Below are positions 35,121-44,069 of a stretch of DNA of 64,000 bases, one piece after another. The stretch comes from Xenophilus sp003671765 (GTDB lineage: Bacteria > Pseudomonadota > Gammaproteobacteria > Burkholderiales > Burkholderiaceae_C), in contig CP166702.1 in assembly GCA_051414805.1 (NCBI GenBank), forward strand, positions 4,278,001 through 4,342,000, in the 5' to 3' direction. How positions within the stretch are numbered: position 1 is the stretch's first letter; each line of letters begins with the position of its first letter. A model generated the notes under the pieces. That model worked only from the letters and a program-made list of their open reading frames with translations. It did no database searches and was not told the origin of the DNA. A program made the translations under genes and the position numbers.

Positions 35121-35870
35121 ATGATCTCTTCAACCGGCCTCGTGGACTTCCACTGCCACCTCGATCTCTACCCGGACCATGCCGTGGCAGTTCGGGACGC
35201 GGAGGCGGCCGGCGTGTTCACGCTGGCGGTGACGACAACACCGCGCGCCTGGCCTCGCAATCACGAACTCGCGCAGCGAACGAAGCATGTTCGAGCGGCA
35301 CTGGGGCTGCATCCGCAGTTGGTCGCGGAGCGTGAAAACGAAATCGAATTGTGGGATCGATACCTTGCGGAGACGCGCTACATCGGTGAGGTCGGATTGG
35401 ACGCCGGCCCCCGGTTCTTCAAGTCACTCGATGCGCAGAAGCGCGTATTCCAGCATGTGTTGCAGCGCTGCGCTCAGGCCGGTGGGAAAGTGATCACGGT
35501 CCACAGCATCAGGTCAGCCAAGGCGGTGCTTGATCTTGTCGAGACGCATCTGCCACCCGAGCGCGGCAAGATCGTTCTTCATTGGTTCACCGGGACAAAG
35601 AGCGAGGCGAAGCGTGCGCTGGAGTTGGGCTGCTACTTCTCGATCAACGCAGGAATGCTTGGCAATGAGAAACACGCGCCAATGATGCAGACCATCCCGC
35701 TGGATCGGATGCTGACGGAAACCGACGGTCCCTTCACTCGCGCCGGCGACAGACCCTCGCAGCCGGCCGATGTGGCGGGCGTAGTGGAGTCGCTGGGCCG
35801 TTTGCATGGGCTGCCTGCGACCAATGTGGCCAACCTCGTTCGCGACAACCTACGCGCTTTGCTCGGATAG
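35121..35870 (+). CDS. qatD: QatD, TatD-family metal-dependent nuclease
   Basis: 249 residues from the ATG at 35121. TatD metal ligands are visible: DFHCHLDLY, IGEVGLDAGPRF (with E), TVHSIRSAKAVLD, LHWFTGTKSEAKRALELGCYFSINAGML and the acidic ETDGPFTRAGDRPSQPADV. The architecture is a TIM-barrel hydrolase acting on DNA ends. It closes the Qat operon, 13 bases after qatC. The short MISSTGLVDF start is preferred over longer upstream frames that overlap qatC. Confidence 0.9.
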   Translation: MISSTGLVDFHCHLDLYPDHAVAVRDAEAAGVFTLAVTTTPRAWPRNHELAQRTKHVRAALGLHPQLVAERENEIELWDRYLAETRYIGEVGLDAGPRFFKSLDAQKRVFQHVLQRCAQAGGKVITVHSIRSAKAVLDLVETHLPPERGKIVLHWFTGTKSEAKRALELGCYFSINAGMLGNEKHAPMMQTIPLDRMLTETDGPFTRAGDRPSQPADVAGVVESLGRLHGLPATNVANLVRDNLRALLG

Positions 35871-35999
35871 TTGGAGATCAATGGAGTAGTGGTGGTCGGC
35901 CGAACCACGTGTGCTCTCGGAAGCCAATTGTCGTGACACCGACACGACAATCTTGGCTGCCGACCGACTCACGAAACAGGCCGCAGGAGGACATCATCG

Positions 36000-37745
36000 G
36001 TGTATCTGGCACAACTGAGAATATCCAACTTCAGGAAACTACAGAAAGTTGATCTGAGCTTCCAGCCAGGACTGAACGTTCTGGTCGGCTCTAACAACGT
36101 CGGCAAGACCGCTGTCGTCGATGCACTGCGTGCGCTGCTTGCGGGGCATGATGAGCCGTACCCTCGCCTCGACAGCGAGGATATGCACCGGCCCAAGGGC
36201 GGTGCTCCGGCGGGCGACATCGAGTTCCAGTACGTCTTTCGTGATTTGGACCCGGATGACGAGGCCGATTTCCTGGCGGCGCTGAAGCCCGACGCACTCG
36301 GCAAGCTCGAAGCGCATATCACCATCCGTTACTCGGAAGCCGACAAGACGGGAAGGCTGCGTGCCAAGCGCTGGTGTGGCGACCACGAGGACATGGGCTT
36401 GACCGCAGACATGATGGAGAACTTGCGCGGTGTCTATCTGCCCCCGCTGCGGGACGCTTCGCAAGGACTCAAGCCCAGTCGCACCAGCCAATTGGCCCGG
36501 TTGTTTCAGCTCCTGGCTGACGACGCGGGACGCGATGGCATCAATGACGCGCTGAAGAAGCTCGACGAGGAGTTGAAGAAGCACGAGCCTGTCGTCAACA
36601 CTCACACAGCCATCAAGAACCGGCACGGTACGATGCTTGGGCCGCAGCTTGCCCAAATTCTGGATCTTGGCCTGAGCGGTAGCGACTTTCAGCGGCTGGC
36701 GTCGCGCCTGTCGCTGGTGGTGGACACGTTCGAGATTGAGCAGAACGGGCTCGGCTTCAACAACTTGATCTTCATGGCCGTCGTGCTCAGTGAGCTGGCC
36801 AAGAACCCGGAAGCAAGCTATCGAGGCCTGATCATCGAGGAGCCGGAGGCGCACCTGCACCCGCAACTTCAGGCGGTACTGCTGGACTATCTGGGGACTA
36901 TCAAGGCCGTCGAGGGCGAGAAGCCTGTCCAGTTGTTCGTTACAAGCCACTCCCCCAACTTCGCCAGCATCGCCGATCTCGACAGCCTTGCCTGCCTGGT
37001 CGATACGGGGAGCTCCGTGGAGACATTCTTTCCGCGTACGATCGCCTTCGGCAAGGGGAAGCGGGAGAAGCTGGAACGTTACCTCGACGTGACCCGTGCC
37101 GAGTTGTTCTTTGCCCGCCGTGTCATCTTCGTCGAAGGTGCGGCCGAGTTGATGCTGGTGAGCGTGTTGGCGGAGAAGTGCGGGCATAGGCTGCGCGAAC
37201 ACGGTGTCAGCCTGATCAGCGTCGAAGGATTGAACTTCGACTCGTTCCTGCCGCTGTTCGGCGAAAAGGCACTGAAGATCCCGGTCGCTGTCATAACAGA
37301 CGCGGACCCGGTCGGCGAACCCGACGGCGACGGAGAACCGCAGGCGGCCTACCCCGCGCCCGGTACTGCTGTGAAGGTGTCGGACAACACCGCCAAGATG
37401 AAGGAAGGCGAGGATACCTTCGTCAAGGTATTCCACGGTCTCAAGACATTCGAATACGACTTGGCCCTGCATGCCGACAACCGTGTCGCGATGCTGGCGG
37501 CTCTCAAGGAACTGCATCCGAAGATCGGCGAAACCGTCGCAGTAGCGGTCGAAGCCGCGGAAGGCGATGCGGCCAAGGCGCGCGCCCTTTTCAGCGGCAT
37601 GTTTGAGCGCCCGCAGAACAATGTGCAGAAAGGCCGCTTCGGCCAGGCACTCGCGCAGGTGATTGCCGATGGCGCCGCGTGCGTAGTGCCGGACTACATC
37701 CGCGAGGCAATCACCCACGCCTGTCAAGTCAAGGAGCCCGAGTAG
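36000..37745 (+). CDS. gajA: Gabija GajA, OLD-family ATPase/nuclease
   Basis: 581 residues from a GTG at 36000. Begins VYLAQLRISNFRKLQKVDLSF with Walker A GSNNVGKT (30-37). An ABC-type dimerisation signature and Walker B lie near residues 260-285 (LIIEEPEAHLHPQLQ), followed by VTSHSPNFASIADLD. The C-terminal Toprim domain has the glutamate in VIFVEGAAELMLVSVLAEK and the D-x-D in VAVITDADPVGE. GajA nicks DNA when nucleotides fall during phage infection. The stop overlaps the gajB start. Confidence 0.9.
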   Translation: MYLAQLRISNFRKLQKVDLSFQPGLNVLVGSNNVGKTAVVDALRALLAGHDEPYPRLDSEDMHRPKGGAPAGDIEFQYVFRDLDPDDEADFLAALKPDALGKLEAHITIRYSEADKTGRLRAKRWCGDHEDMGLTADMMENLRGVYLPPLRDASQGLKPSRTSQLARLFQLLADDAGRDGINDALKKLDEELKKHEPVVNTHTAIKNRHGTMLGPQLAQILDLGLSGSDFQRLASRLSLVVDTFEIEQNGLGFNNLIFMAVVLSELAKNPEASYRGLIIEEPEAHLHPQLQAVLLDYLGTIKAVEGEKPVQLFVTSHSPNFASIADLDSLACLVDTGSSVETFFPRTIAFGKGKREKLERYLDVTRAELFFARRVIFVEGAAELMLVSVLAEKCGHRLREHGVSLISVEGLNFDSFLPLFGEKALKIPVAVITDADPVGEPDGDGEPQAAYPAPGTAVKVSDNTAKMKEGEDTFVKVFHGLKTFEYDLALHADNRVAMLAALKELHPKIGETVAVAVEAAEGDAAKARALFSGMFERPQNNVQKGRFGQALAQVIADGAACVVPDYIREAITHACQVKEPE

Positions 37746-39484
37746 TGACCCAGCCGTCCGACGAGCAGTTGCAGGTCATCGGCGCACCAATCGCACCGAT
37801 GTCCGTAATTGCCTGCGCTGGCAGCGGCAAGACGTTCACCGCTGTACGCCGGCTGGCGCAGATGCGCCGACAGCTCGGTGACGACCGCGGTCGCGTCGCT
37901 CTCCTGTCGTTCTCCAATGTCGCCGTGGATACCTTTCGGCGCGAATACCAGAATATGGTCCAGGAGGTGCCCTCCAGAGTCGCCCACGGCCGCGTTGAGA
38001 TCGACACGCTAGACACCTTCATCACCGGCAACGTGCTGCGCCCACACGCATATCGAACGATGGGTGCGCAGCAGGCCGCATTCCTTGTGATGGGCGGTGA
38101 AGCGTTCCTGGGCGGCTTCAGGTTCCAGACGAACACGTATCCTCGCGAGATCACGCAGATGCAGGTTGGCATCGACAACAACGGTGCCTATTTCTGCTAC
38201 GCGGACAACGACCGGACGCTCAGGCTGGATACCATGCAAGCGACGCGCCTTGTGCATCGTCTTGGACAGGTAGGTGCCTATACACACAACCTCGGGCGCT
38301 ACTGGTGCTACCGCACATTGGTAGAACAGCCCGGCATCCTGCGCGCCCTGGTCCGCCGCTATCCGCACATTCTGATCGACGAAGCGCAGGACATCGGTAC
38401 GGCTCATCAGGCCATCATCGAGCAGCTTGTCGGTGCGGGCTGCCAGGTCTCGTTGATCGGTGATCCAAACCAAGGCATCTACGAGTTCGCCGGTGCCAAT
38501 GGGGCGTTCCTGACACGGTACGGTCAGCGGGAAGGTGTCAACAGTCTCCACCTGACCAGGAACTTCCGGTCTGTGCCAGCGATTCTGGATTTGGCCAATA
38601 TGCTGTCAACGCGGGCAGACACCGCGGACAGGTTAGTGCCCGATACGACGCATGGCGCTTTCTTCGTGCCCTACCGGAACGCCGAACGCGAGAACCTCAT
38701 CGCTGCTTTCCAGGCGGCGGTGCTGGCGGCCGACCTGAAGCTGGAAAGCTCGGCCGTGCTGTGCCGCGCCCGGGACATGGCCAACAAGCTCGGCGGCAAC
38801 GAAGGGGCGCCAGGCCAGGGAACCGTCAAGGCTCTCGCACAGGCCGCCATCCTGCGCGACCGGCACCAGGACTATCTCGCCGCGTTCAAGCTGGTGGCTT
38901 CCGGCATCGTCGGTCTACTTGCCAACCCGCCGCAGGGACTGGTGGCAAGGATCACGCAGCCCGCGCGCTACCCGGATGATCGAATGCTGCGACGGCTCGT
39001 TTGGGCATTCACACGCAATCGGGATTCGGGGCTGCCGGCCGCGACATTGACCGGGGACACGCAGTGGCATCCGCTGCTGCTGGAACGGACGAGGACATTG
39101 CTGGCGCAAATCGCACAAGACCACGGCTTGGCGAGCACCAACAACCTGGGCAACAAGCTCGCAAAAAGGGGGTTGCCCAATGCGCCGCTGATCACCGCCG
39201 CTGACTTGGCAGCGAACGACGACGCACCGCGCATCCGAGTGGACACAGTCCATCAGGCGAAGGGCGAAAGCCTTGATGCTGTGCTGTACTTGGCGAACCG
39301 GGAACACGCCAATGCGCTGCTGGCCGGCGTAGACACCGAAGTCGGGCGCATCGGCTATGTTGCCGTGACTCGCGCCCGCAATCTTCTGTGGCTCGGTGTA
39401 CCGGCCAATGCGCTGGAGGAATTGAGACCCGTCTTGCTTGAACGGGGGTTTCAGGAAGCCGGCGCAGCGATAGCCCTAGCGTAG
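37745..39484 (+). CDS. gajB: Gabija GajB, UvrD/Rep-like helicase
   Basis: 579 residues from a GTG at 37745 that overlaps the gajA stop by one base. Helicase SF1 motifs: Q motif SDEQLQVIGAP, Walker A CAGSGKTFTAVRR, motif II HILIDEAQDIGTAHQA, motif III LIGDPNQGIYEFAGANG, motif V-VI VDTVHQAKGESLDAVLYLANRE and VAVTRARNLLWLG. It is longer than the classic GajB (about 490 residues). Pairing with GajA in this order identifies Gabija; other OLD-UvrD pairs exist, but the fit is good. Confidence 0.88.
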   Translation: MTQPSDEQLQVIGAPIAPMSVIACAGSGKTFTAVRRLAQMRRQLGDDRGRVALLSFSNVAVDTFRREYQNMVQEVPSRVAHGRVEIDTLDTFITGNVLRPHAYRTMGAQQAAFLVMGGEAFLGGFRFQTNTYPREITQMQVGIDNNGAYFCYADNDRTLRLDTMQATRLVHRLGQVGAYTHNLGRYWCYRTLVEQPGILRALVRRYPHILIDEAQDIGTAHQAIIEQLVGAGCQVSLIGDPNQGIYEFAGANGAFLTRYGQREGVNSLHLTRNFRSVPAILDLANMLSTRADTADRLVPDTTHGAFFVPYRNAERENLIAAFQAAVLAADLKLESSAVLCRARDMANKLGGNEGAPGQGTVKALAQAAILRDRHQDYLAAFKLVASGIVGLLANPPQGLVARITQPARYPDDRMLRRLVWAFTRNRDSGLPAATLTGDTQWHPLLLERTRTLLAQIAQDHGLASTNNLGNKLAKRGLPNAPLITAADLAANDDAPRIRVDTVHQAKGESLDAVLYLANREHANALLAGVDTEVGRIGYVAVTRARNLLWLGVPANALEELRPVLLERGFQEAGAAIALA

Positions 39485-39626
39485 CAGCCGTCAGGCCGCT
39501 CGCAAGTCGCTCGAACTCCGAGACAGCGTCTCGGAAATCCTGATGCCTATGGTAAGGCAGGGATTGAAGCCGGATCGCCCAGCAGCGCCGACGGCGCTGC
39601 GGACGACGCAAATCCCTGGTGCCTGG

Positions 39627-40829
39627 TCATGCCGTCGCTTCGGCAGGCTGCTGCTTGGCGCCGGTGATCGCCTTGCGCCGACTCGCCACCAGTTCGGCGG
39701 CCTCCCGGACCGGCTTGTCCTCGGTGTGGACATAGCGCATGAACATCACCACGGTCTTGTGCGCCGTGAGTGCCATGCCGACCTTGACCGGAATGCCCGA
39801 GTTCGCAATGTCGGTCGCCGAGCGGTGTCGAATGCCGTGCGTCCCCACGTGCGTTGCCCCCGCAGCTTTGAGTGCACGGCTCCAGCCGCCGTAATACTCG
39901 CCTGTGGTCAGGTGTTGTCCCGGATGGCGCGGCGACGGTAGCACATAGCGAGCGCCTTCCTTGTGCGGCGCTGTCGAAAGCAGCCGGTAGGCTTCCTCGC
40001 TCATGGGCTTGGACATGCCGCCGGTCTTGCTGTCAGGCCAGACGACCCGCCGGTTCTCCAGATCGACCCATTCCCATTCGAGCGAGACGATTTCGCCACG
40101 GCGGCCAGCGAACTCGAACTGCAGGCGGATCGCCAACGGGACCACGTAGTTCTCCAGCCCTTCGGCCTCGATCTTGTCAAGCTGTCGGAACAGCTTGCCC
40201 ATGTCCTCGTCGCTGATGAGATGGGTGGACTTGCCAGCCGGAAACAACTGGATATGCCGGCAGGGGTTGCTGCCATCGGGCCGGTAGCCCCACACCTCGG
40301 CCAGATTGAACATCTTGCGCAAGATGCTGAACGCCTTGTTCGCCTCGGTGGGCTTGTACGAAAACTTTTCCATCAGCCCGGCAATGTCGGGGCGCTTCAC
40401 GTCCTGGACCTTCTTGCGGCCCAGCAGCGGGATGATGCAGCGGTCGATGACGCGCTGATAGCCGACCTGGGTGCTGGGCTTGTTGCGCTTCTTGGAGTGA
40501 TCCTCCATGAACTTCTTGCACAGCTCCTCGACGGTAGGTGCTTTGCGCGCTTCGGCCTTGGCTGCGCCGGGATCACCGCCCCGACGTACCTGAGCCAGCC
40601 ACTCCTGTGCCAAGGATCGGGCCTGTTCGACAGTCAGCTCTCCGTACTGACCGAGCGCGGGCTTGCGGCGCTCGCCGGCGTTCGTCCGGTACTGGAGCAT
40701 GAACACCTTGCGACCCGATGGGGTAATCTTGCACAAGAAGCCGGGCACCAACGTGTCCCGGAGTTCGACGGCCTGCGCCTGGGGTTGTGCCGCATCGACA
40801 GCGGACTTGGTGAGCTTGATCTTTGCCAT
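39627..40829 (-). CDS. int: Tyrosine integrase with DUF4102 arm-binding domain
   Basis: 400 residues from the ATG at 40829 (GAGGAG upstream; the longer frame lacks a ribosome-binding site). DUF4102 N-terminus (MAKIKLTKSAVDAAQPQAQAVELRD), SAM-like core-binding domain, and the catalytic domain with R in FEFAGRRGEIVSLEW, HGIRHRSATDIAN, the second H in LTAHKTV and the nucleophile Y in MRYVHTED. It faces away from the chromosome at the right edge of the element and should catalyse its integration and excision. Confidence 0.93.
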   Translation of the reverse strand: MAKIKLTKSAVDAAQPQAQAVELRDTLVPGFLCKITPSGRKVFMLQYRTNAGERRKPALGQYGELTVEQARSLAQEWLAQVRRGGDPGAAKAEARKAPTVEELCKKFMEDHSKKRNKPSTQVGYQRVIDRCIIPLLGRKKVQDVKRPDIAGLMEKFSYKPTEANKAFSILRKMFNLAEVWGYRPDGSNPCRHIQLFPAGKSTHLISDEDMGKLFRQLDKIEAEGLENYVVPLAIRLQFEFAGRRGEIVSLEWEWVDLENRRVVWPDSKTGGMSKPMSEEAYRLLSTAPHKEGARYVLPSPRHPGQHLTTGEYYGGWSRALKAAGATHVGTHGIRHRSATDIANSGIPVKVGMALTAHKTVVMFMRYVHTEDKPVREAAELVASRRKAITGAKQQPAEATA

Positions 40830-41004
40830 GATGACTCCTCGGAGAGACCCGGTTCCCAGGAGCCTTCTAGGGGCCAACAGAGGGGAAGTCGGGTCAAGTT
40901 TCGGAAAGCACCGGCATATGTTGAACTCGCCTAAGTCCTTGATAAACCTGCTGTATCTGGCTGTGGCGTAGTCCAGCGAAGTCCGGTGCTGGAGGCATCC
41001 TGAA

Positions 41005-41012
41005 ATGAAAAA
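41005..41012. other. Candidate right attachment site of the element
   Basis: ATGAAAAA (TTTTTCAT on the minus strand) lies 176 bases beyond the integrase start. This octamer is, from memory, the core used by Tn4371-like elements. It sits in the U-tract of the terminator of the neighbouring chromosomal gene. No partner copy can be checked because the left end is outside the window. Confidence 0.5.
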
Positions 41013-41031
41013 AGGCCCCGAAGGGCCTTCT
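41005..41031 (-). terminator. Intrinsic terminator after the DUF2383 gene
   Basis: On the minus strand AAGGCCC-TTCG-GGGCCTT forms a 7-bp stem with a UUCG-type loop followed by TTTTTT. It stands about 78 bases after the DUF2383 stop and overlaps the presumed element end. Confidence 0.85.
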
Positions 41032-41108
41032 TTGCTGCCTGTCGTGCCGGGCGGACCGGCCGGCAGCGATCCACCGGGCGCTGGCCCGGCAACCGCCGGT
41101 CGTCCAGC

Positions 41109-41564
41109 TCAGGCGCGCGCCTTGGCTGCGTCGCGCAGGTCGCGGATCTGGTCGTGGTTCTTCTGCGCGCCCTGGGCCTGGCGCTCCACCACCGCGCGCA
41201 CATCGGGCGGCAGCTCTTCCTTCAGCGCCTTGCGGTAGCGGGCGATGCCCGAGTCCTCGCCGCGCTCGCAGGACTCGAGGATCGACAGCTCGCTGTCGGC
41301 ACCCACGGCGCCCTTGACCTTCACCCAGCCGCGGTGCAGCGCACCGGCGGCCGTGCCGCCGTCGGCCGGCTTGCCGCCGTATTGCACGATCAGCGCTTCG
41401 AGTTCCGAGGCGGCCTGTGCGCAGCCCGCGGCGCGGTCCGCGAACAGCGTCTTCAGGTTCGAGGCCTCGACCTCTTCGGCGCAGGTGCGAAAGCCGTACT
41501 CGCCGTCGCGGGCGTTTTCCAGCAGGTCGTTGAGCACGCTCACCACGTCCTTGTTGTCCATCAT
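41109..41564 (-). CDS. DUF2383 / PA2169-type four-helix-bundle protein
   Basis: 151 residues. The sequence NKDVVSVLNDLLENARDGEYGFRTCAEEVEASNLKTLFADRAAGCAQAASELEALI is the ferritin-like DUF2383 domain, continued by GAVGADSELSILESCERGEDSGIARYRKAL. The family is stress-associated in proteobacteria, possibly metal-binding; its activity is unknown. It ends at a strong terminator and its promoter must lie in the 480-base gap to the right. It marks the first chromosomal gene beyond the element. Confidence 0.88.
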   Translation of the reverse strand: MMDNKDVVSVLNDLLENARDGEYGFRTCAEEVEASNLKTLFADRAAGCAQAASELEALIVQYGGKPADGGTAAGALHRGWVKVKGAVGADSELSILESCERGEDSGIARYRKALKEELPPDVRAVVERQAQGAQKNHDQIRDLRDAAKARA

Positions 41565-42046
41565 GTCGAATTCCTTCCTAGGTTGATCGGCACCGCGTCG
41601 GCGCCGGGTGGATGGGTTTGAAGAGAAAGATCACTTCCGGAGAAGTTGAGAGCAACGATGGACGACGCCCGCCGCGCGCTGCGTCGTCGGTGGCGGCACG
41701 CGGGTGTAGGTGTGCGACGACCCGGCTTGCGCGTCGGGGTGCCAGCGGGGCGCAGGGCGGCGCGGGCAGCGTGTGGGGCGCGGCGCCGTGCTTTGGCGTC
41801 CAGCCGCGTGCCGACGCTTTGCTATCGAATCAGGAGCTGCTCGCGCACGCTGGACGGGCGCCGCGGACCCTTTTTCCTTGAAGCTCCGGCGGGATGCCCG
41901 CGCCCTGCGCGCGCCGCCGCACCGCGTCCGCCTTGCGTCACCTCAACGTTCTGATGACCTGCGACAAACGATAGGTACCGCTCATGTAACTATCGATTTA
42001 CATTTGTCAAAAAAGGGCCCGCAGAGCGGGCGAGGAGAGAAGAGCG
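41565..42046. other. 482-bp gap between DUF2383 and the Mrr-like gene
   Basis: No gene seen. At its right end are an inverted repeat CGATAG/CTATCG (41969-41974, 41990-41995), flanked by GACAAA (41963-41968) and TTTGTC (42003-42008), and an unattached minus-strand terminator (42004-42025). The inverted repeats could be an operator for the Mrr gene. Confidence 0.5.
42004..42025 (-). terminator. Minus-strand intrinsic terminator with no gene upstream of it
   Basis: The minus strand reads a GC stem CCGCTCTGCGG extended to GCCCGC/GCGGGC around TCT, followed by CC and TTTTTT. Transcription reaching it would have to come from the right, where genes up to selC are on the plus strand. It may be the former 3' end of the selC or sel-fdh transcript before the RT module was inserted. 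Confidence 0.6.
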
Positions 42047-42802
42047 ATGGGTTGGCGAGACGTCATCGGCGCCGTGCTGGATGCGACGGCGGCCGCGCCT
42101 GCACCGCAGGCGCGCAGAACAACAGCAGAAAGCCACAAGGCGGCGGCACCGGCTTCCGACGCCAGGGCGAGCCTTGCGCGGCCACGGCCAGCCCGGCCCG
42201 CGCCGCCCGAGCCCGAGCGCCCGGCGCCAGAACGTGCATGGAGCGCCGCCGTCTTCGACCACATCGAATGGCGCCGCTTCGAGGCGGTCTGCGAAGCCCT
42301 CTTCGCCCAGAGCGGCATGCGCAGCGCGTCGCAGTCGCACGGTGCCGACGGCGGCGTCGACATCTGGCTGTACTCGCAACACAGCGACGAGCCCGTGATC
42401 GTGCAGTGCAAGCACTGGAAGAAGCGAGTCGTGGGCGTGAAGGAACTGCGCGAGTTCTATGGCGTGCTGAAGTCGCATGACCTCACGTACGGAACCTTCG
42501 CCACAAGTTCCACCTTCAGCAGCGACGCGCTGGCGTTTGCGAAGAGCAACCGGATCAATGCGCAGGACCGGGAGGGATTGCTGCGGCTGATCGCCGGGCG
42601 CTCGGCGGAACAGCAGCAGGCGCTGCTCGACACGGCCTATGAGGGCGAGTACTGGAAGCCGACGTGCGTGAAGTGCGGGGTGAAGATGGTGCTGCGGGAG
42701 GGCAAGGGCAGCGAGTGGTTTTGGGGGTGCAGCAACTTTGCGAAAACCAGGTGCCGCAGCATCTTGAAGGCCGCTCAGGTCGGGACTTCCGCGCAAATTT
42801 GA
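42047..42802 (+). CDS. Mrr-like restriction endonuclease with topoisomerase-type zinc ribbon
   Basis: 251 residues; GGAGAGA upstream of the ATG. An Ala/Pro-rich linker (20-65) precedes a PD-(D/E)XK Mrr_cat domain: WRRFEAVCEALFAQSG, DGGVDIWLY (D) and VIVQCKHWKKR (Q-x-K), then VKELREFYGVLKSHDLTYGTF. The C-terminal zinc ribbon is CVKCGVKMVLREGKG with GCSNFAKTRCRS. Such proteins cut modified or foreign DNA. It is 28 bases upstream of the first RT and on the same strand, but much higher in GC, so the two may have joined from different sources. Confidence 0.85.
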   Translation: MGWRDVIGAVLDATAAAPAPQARRTTAESHKAAAPASDARASLARPRPARPAPPEPERPAPERAWSAAVFDHIEWRRFEAVCEALFAQSGMRSASQSHGADGGVDIWLYSQHSDEPVIVQCKHWKKRVVGVKELREFYGVLKSHDLTYGTFATSSTFSSDALAFAKSNRINAQDREGLLRLIAGRSAEQQQALLDTAYEGEYWKPTCVKCGVKMVLREGKGSEWFWGCSNFAKTRCRSILKAAQVGTSAQI

Positions 42803-42830
42803 ACCACTAACAGTGGAAGACGAATAAAGA

Positions 42831-44069
42831 ATGACATCAGATTTTTGGACAGACCGGCGGTTCGGGGGCGTGCTCCGCGCAGGCGACTCGCGTCGCTATG
42901 GCGTCGACATCAAGAGTGATCGGAAAACTCTTATAGATGCGGCGATAAAACTTGGAGTCTCAGGCATAGCGTCTTTCGCTCCAATATATCGAACCTCAAT
43001 TAAAGGCAGAGATTGCCATTCCATCAAAGACTATAGTCAAACTCTCGTTCTTCGACTAGTTGCGAAGCATTTGCACTATAAGCTCCGGAAGGAGCGGCCC
43101 ACCCGAGACAGAATCGTAGTGAATGCGATAGAGTCCTTGACGGACGCATTGCCGATGTATGTAGTGCGGCGCGATATAAAGTCGTTCTACGAAACGGTTC
43201 CCACTGATCCGCTTATGGACCGGCTCCTATCGACAACCTATTTGCCGGGCACAGTGAGGCGACACATCGTCTCGTTCTTTAAAACATTCAGCGGAAGCAC
43301 CGGAATCCCGCGCGGCACTCCGCTAAGCCCAGTTCTAGCAGAGTTTGCTTTAAATGATTTCGATAAGCAAGTTCGCCGACTTCCGGGCGTATACCGATAT
43401 TTCAGATATGCTGACGACATACTAATTTTTTCGTATATCGAGCCGGAGGCACTTGCAAAAACGATCGAGCTGCTTCTCCCCAATGGAATGAAATTCAATG
43501 CTGAGAAGTCTTCTGAAATCGCCCTCTGCGCTAAAAAAGGCTCTGCGTCAACGAAAAGCTTTGAATATTTAGGCTACGAATATCGAATGTCCGATCTTGG
43601 CGGTGGCCCCCATCTTCGAACAGTGAATCTGGCAATATCTAAGAAGAAGATACAGAAAATCAAAACTAGAATTGTATTAACGCTTAAGTCTTTCGCGAGC
43701 AATGCTGATTTCCAACTTTGCAGGGATCGGATGAAATTTATCTCCGGCAACTATAGTGTTCAGCGGAAAGGAGCGAATTCAATAAAATCATCAAAAGAAG
43801 TAAAGTCCGGAATTTACTACAATTATAAGTTGTGCGGTGAATATAAGGAAGGCAGGAAAGGCGAGTACGACTGCGCAGAGCTCAAGCATATTGACGGATT
43901 TTTCCAGTCGCTGATCAAGATCCACACGCCATTCGGCTCGAAGTTGACCGCGGCCCAGCGCCAGGAGCTATCAAAGATTTCGTTCGCCAAGGGATTTACC
44001 CACAAATTCCACCACGACTTTGACGCCATGCGCATCGTCAGCATTAAATCGGTGTGGCGAAATGCCTAA
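42831..44069 (+). CDS. drt3a: Reverse transcriptase Drt3a-like (UG3-type) of a two-RT defence module
   Basis: 412 residues. RT motifs: A in VVRRDIKSFYETVP (D115), B in TGIPRGTPLSPVLAEF (158-172), C in FRYADDILIF (D195, D196), and a later EYLGYEY block. No maturase, integrase or RNase H domain follows, only a basic helical region (SKKKIQKIKTR, KSGIYYNYKLCGEYKEG). Length and pairing with a second, larger RT match DRT type 3. The gene is clearly AT-richer than its surroundings, a sign of transfer. It overlaps the next RT by 8 bases (ATGCCTAA). Confidence 0.85.
   Translation: MTSDFWTDRRFGGVLRAGDSRRYGVDIKSDRKTLIDAAIKLGVSGIASFAPIYRTSIKGRDCHSIKDYSQTLVLRLVAKHLHYKLRKERPTRDRIVVNAIESLTDALPMYVVRRDIKSFYETVPTDPLMDRLLSTTYLPGTVRRHIVSFFKTFSGSTGIPRGTPLSPVLAEFALNDFDKQVRRLPGVYRYFRYADDILIFSYIEPEALAKTIELLLPNGMKFNAEKSSEIALCAKKGSASTKSFEYLGYEYRMSDLGGGPHLRTVNLAISKKKIQKIKTRIVLTLKSFASNADFQLCRDRMKFISGNYSVQRKGANSIKSSKEVKSGIYYNYKLCGEYKEGRKGEYDCAELKHIDGFFQSLIKIHTPFGSKLTAAQRQELSKISFAKGFTHKFHHDFDAMRIVSIKSVWRNA

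Noticed and set aside
36039..37727. A 562-codon minus-strand frame opposite gajA
   Set aside because: Shadow of GajA; the plus strand has Walker A and Toprim motifs.
44020..44061. Upstream start for the second RT
   Set aside because: It would overlap the first RT by 50 bases. The ATG at 44062 gives a tight 8-base overlap.
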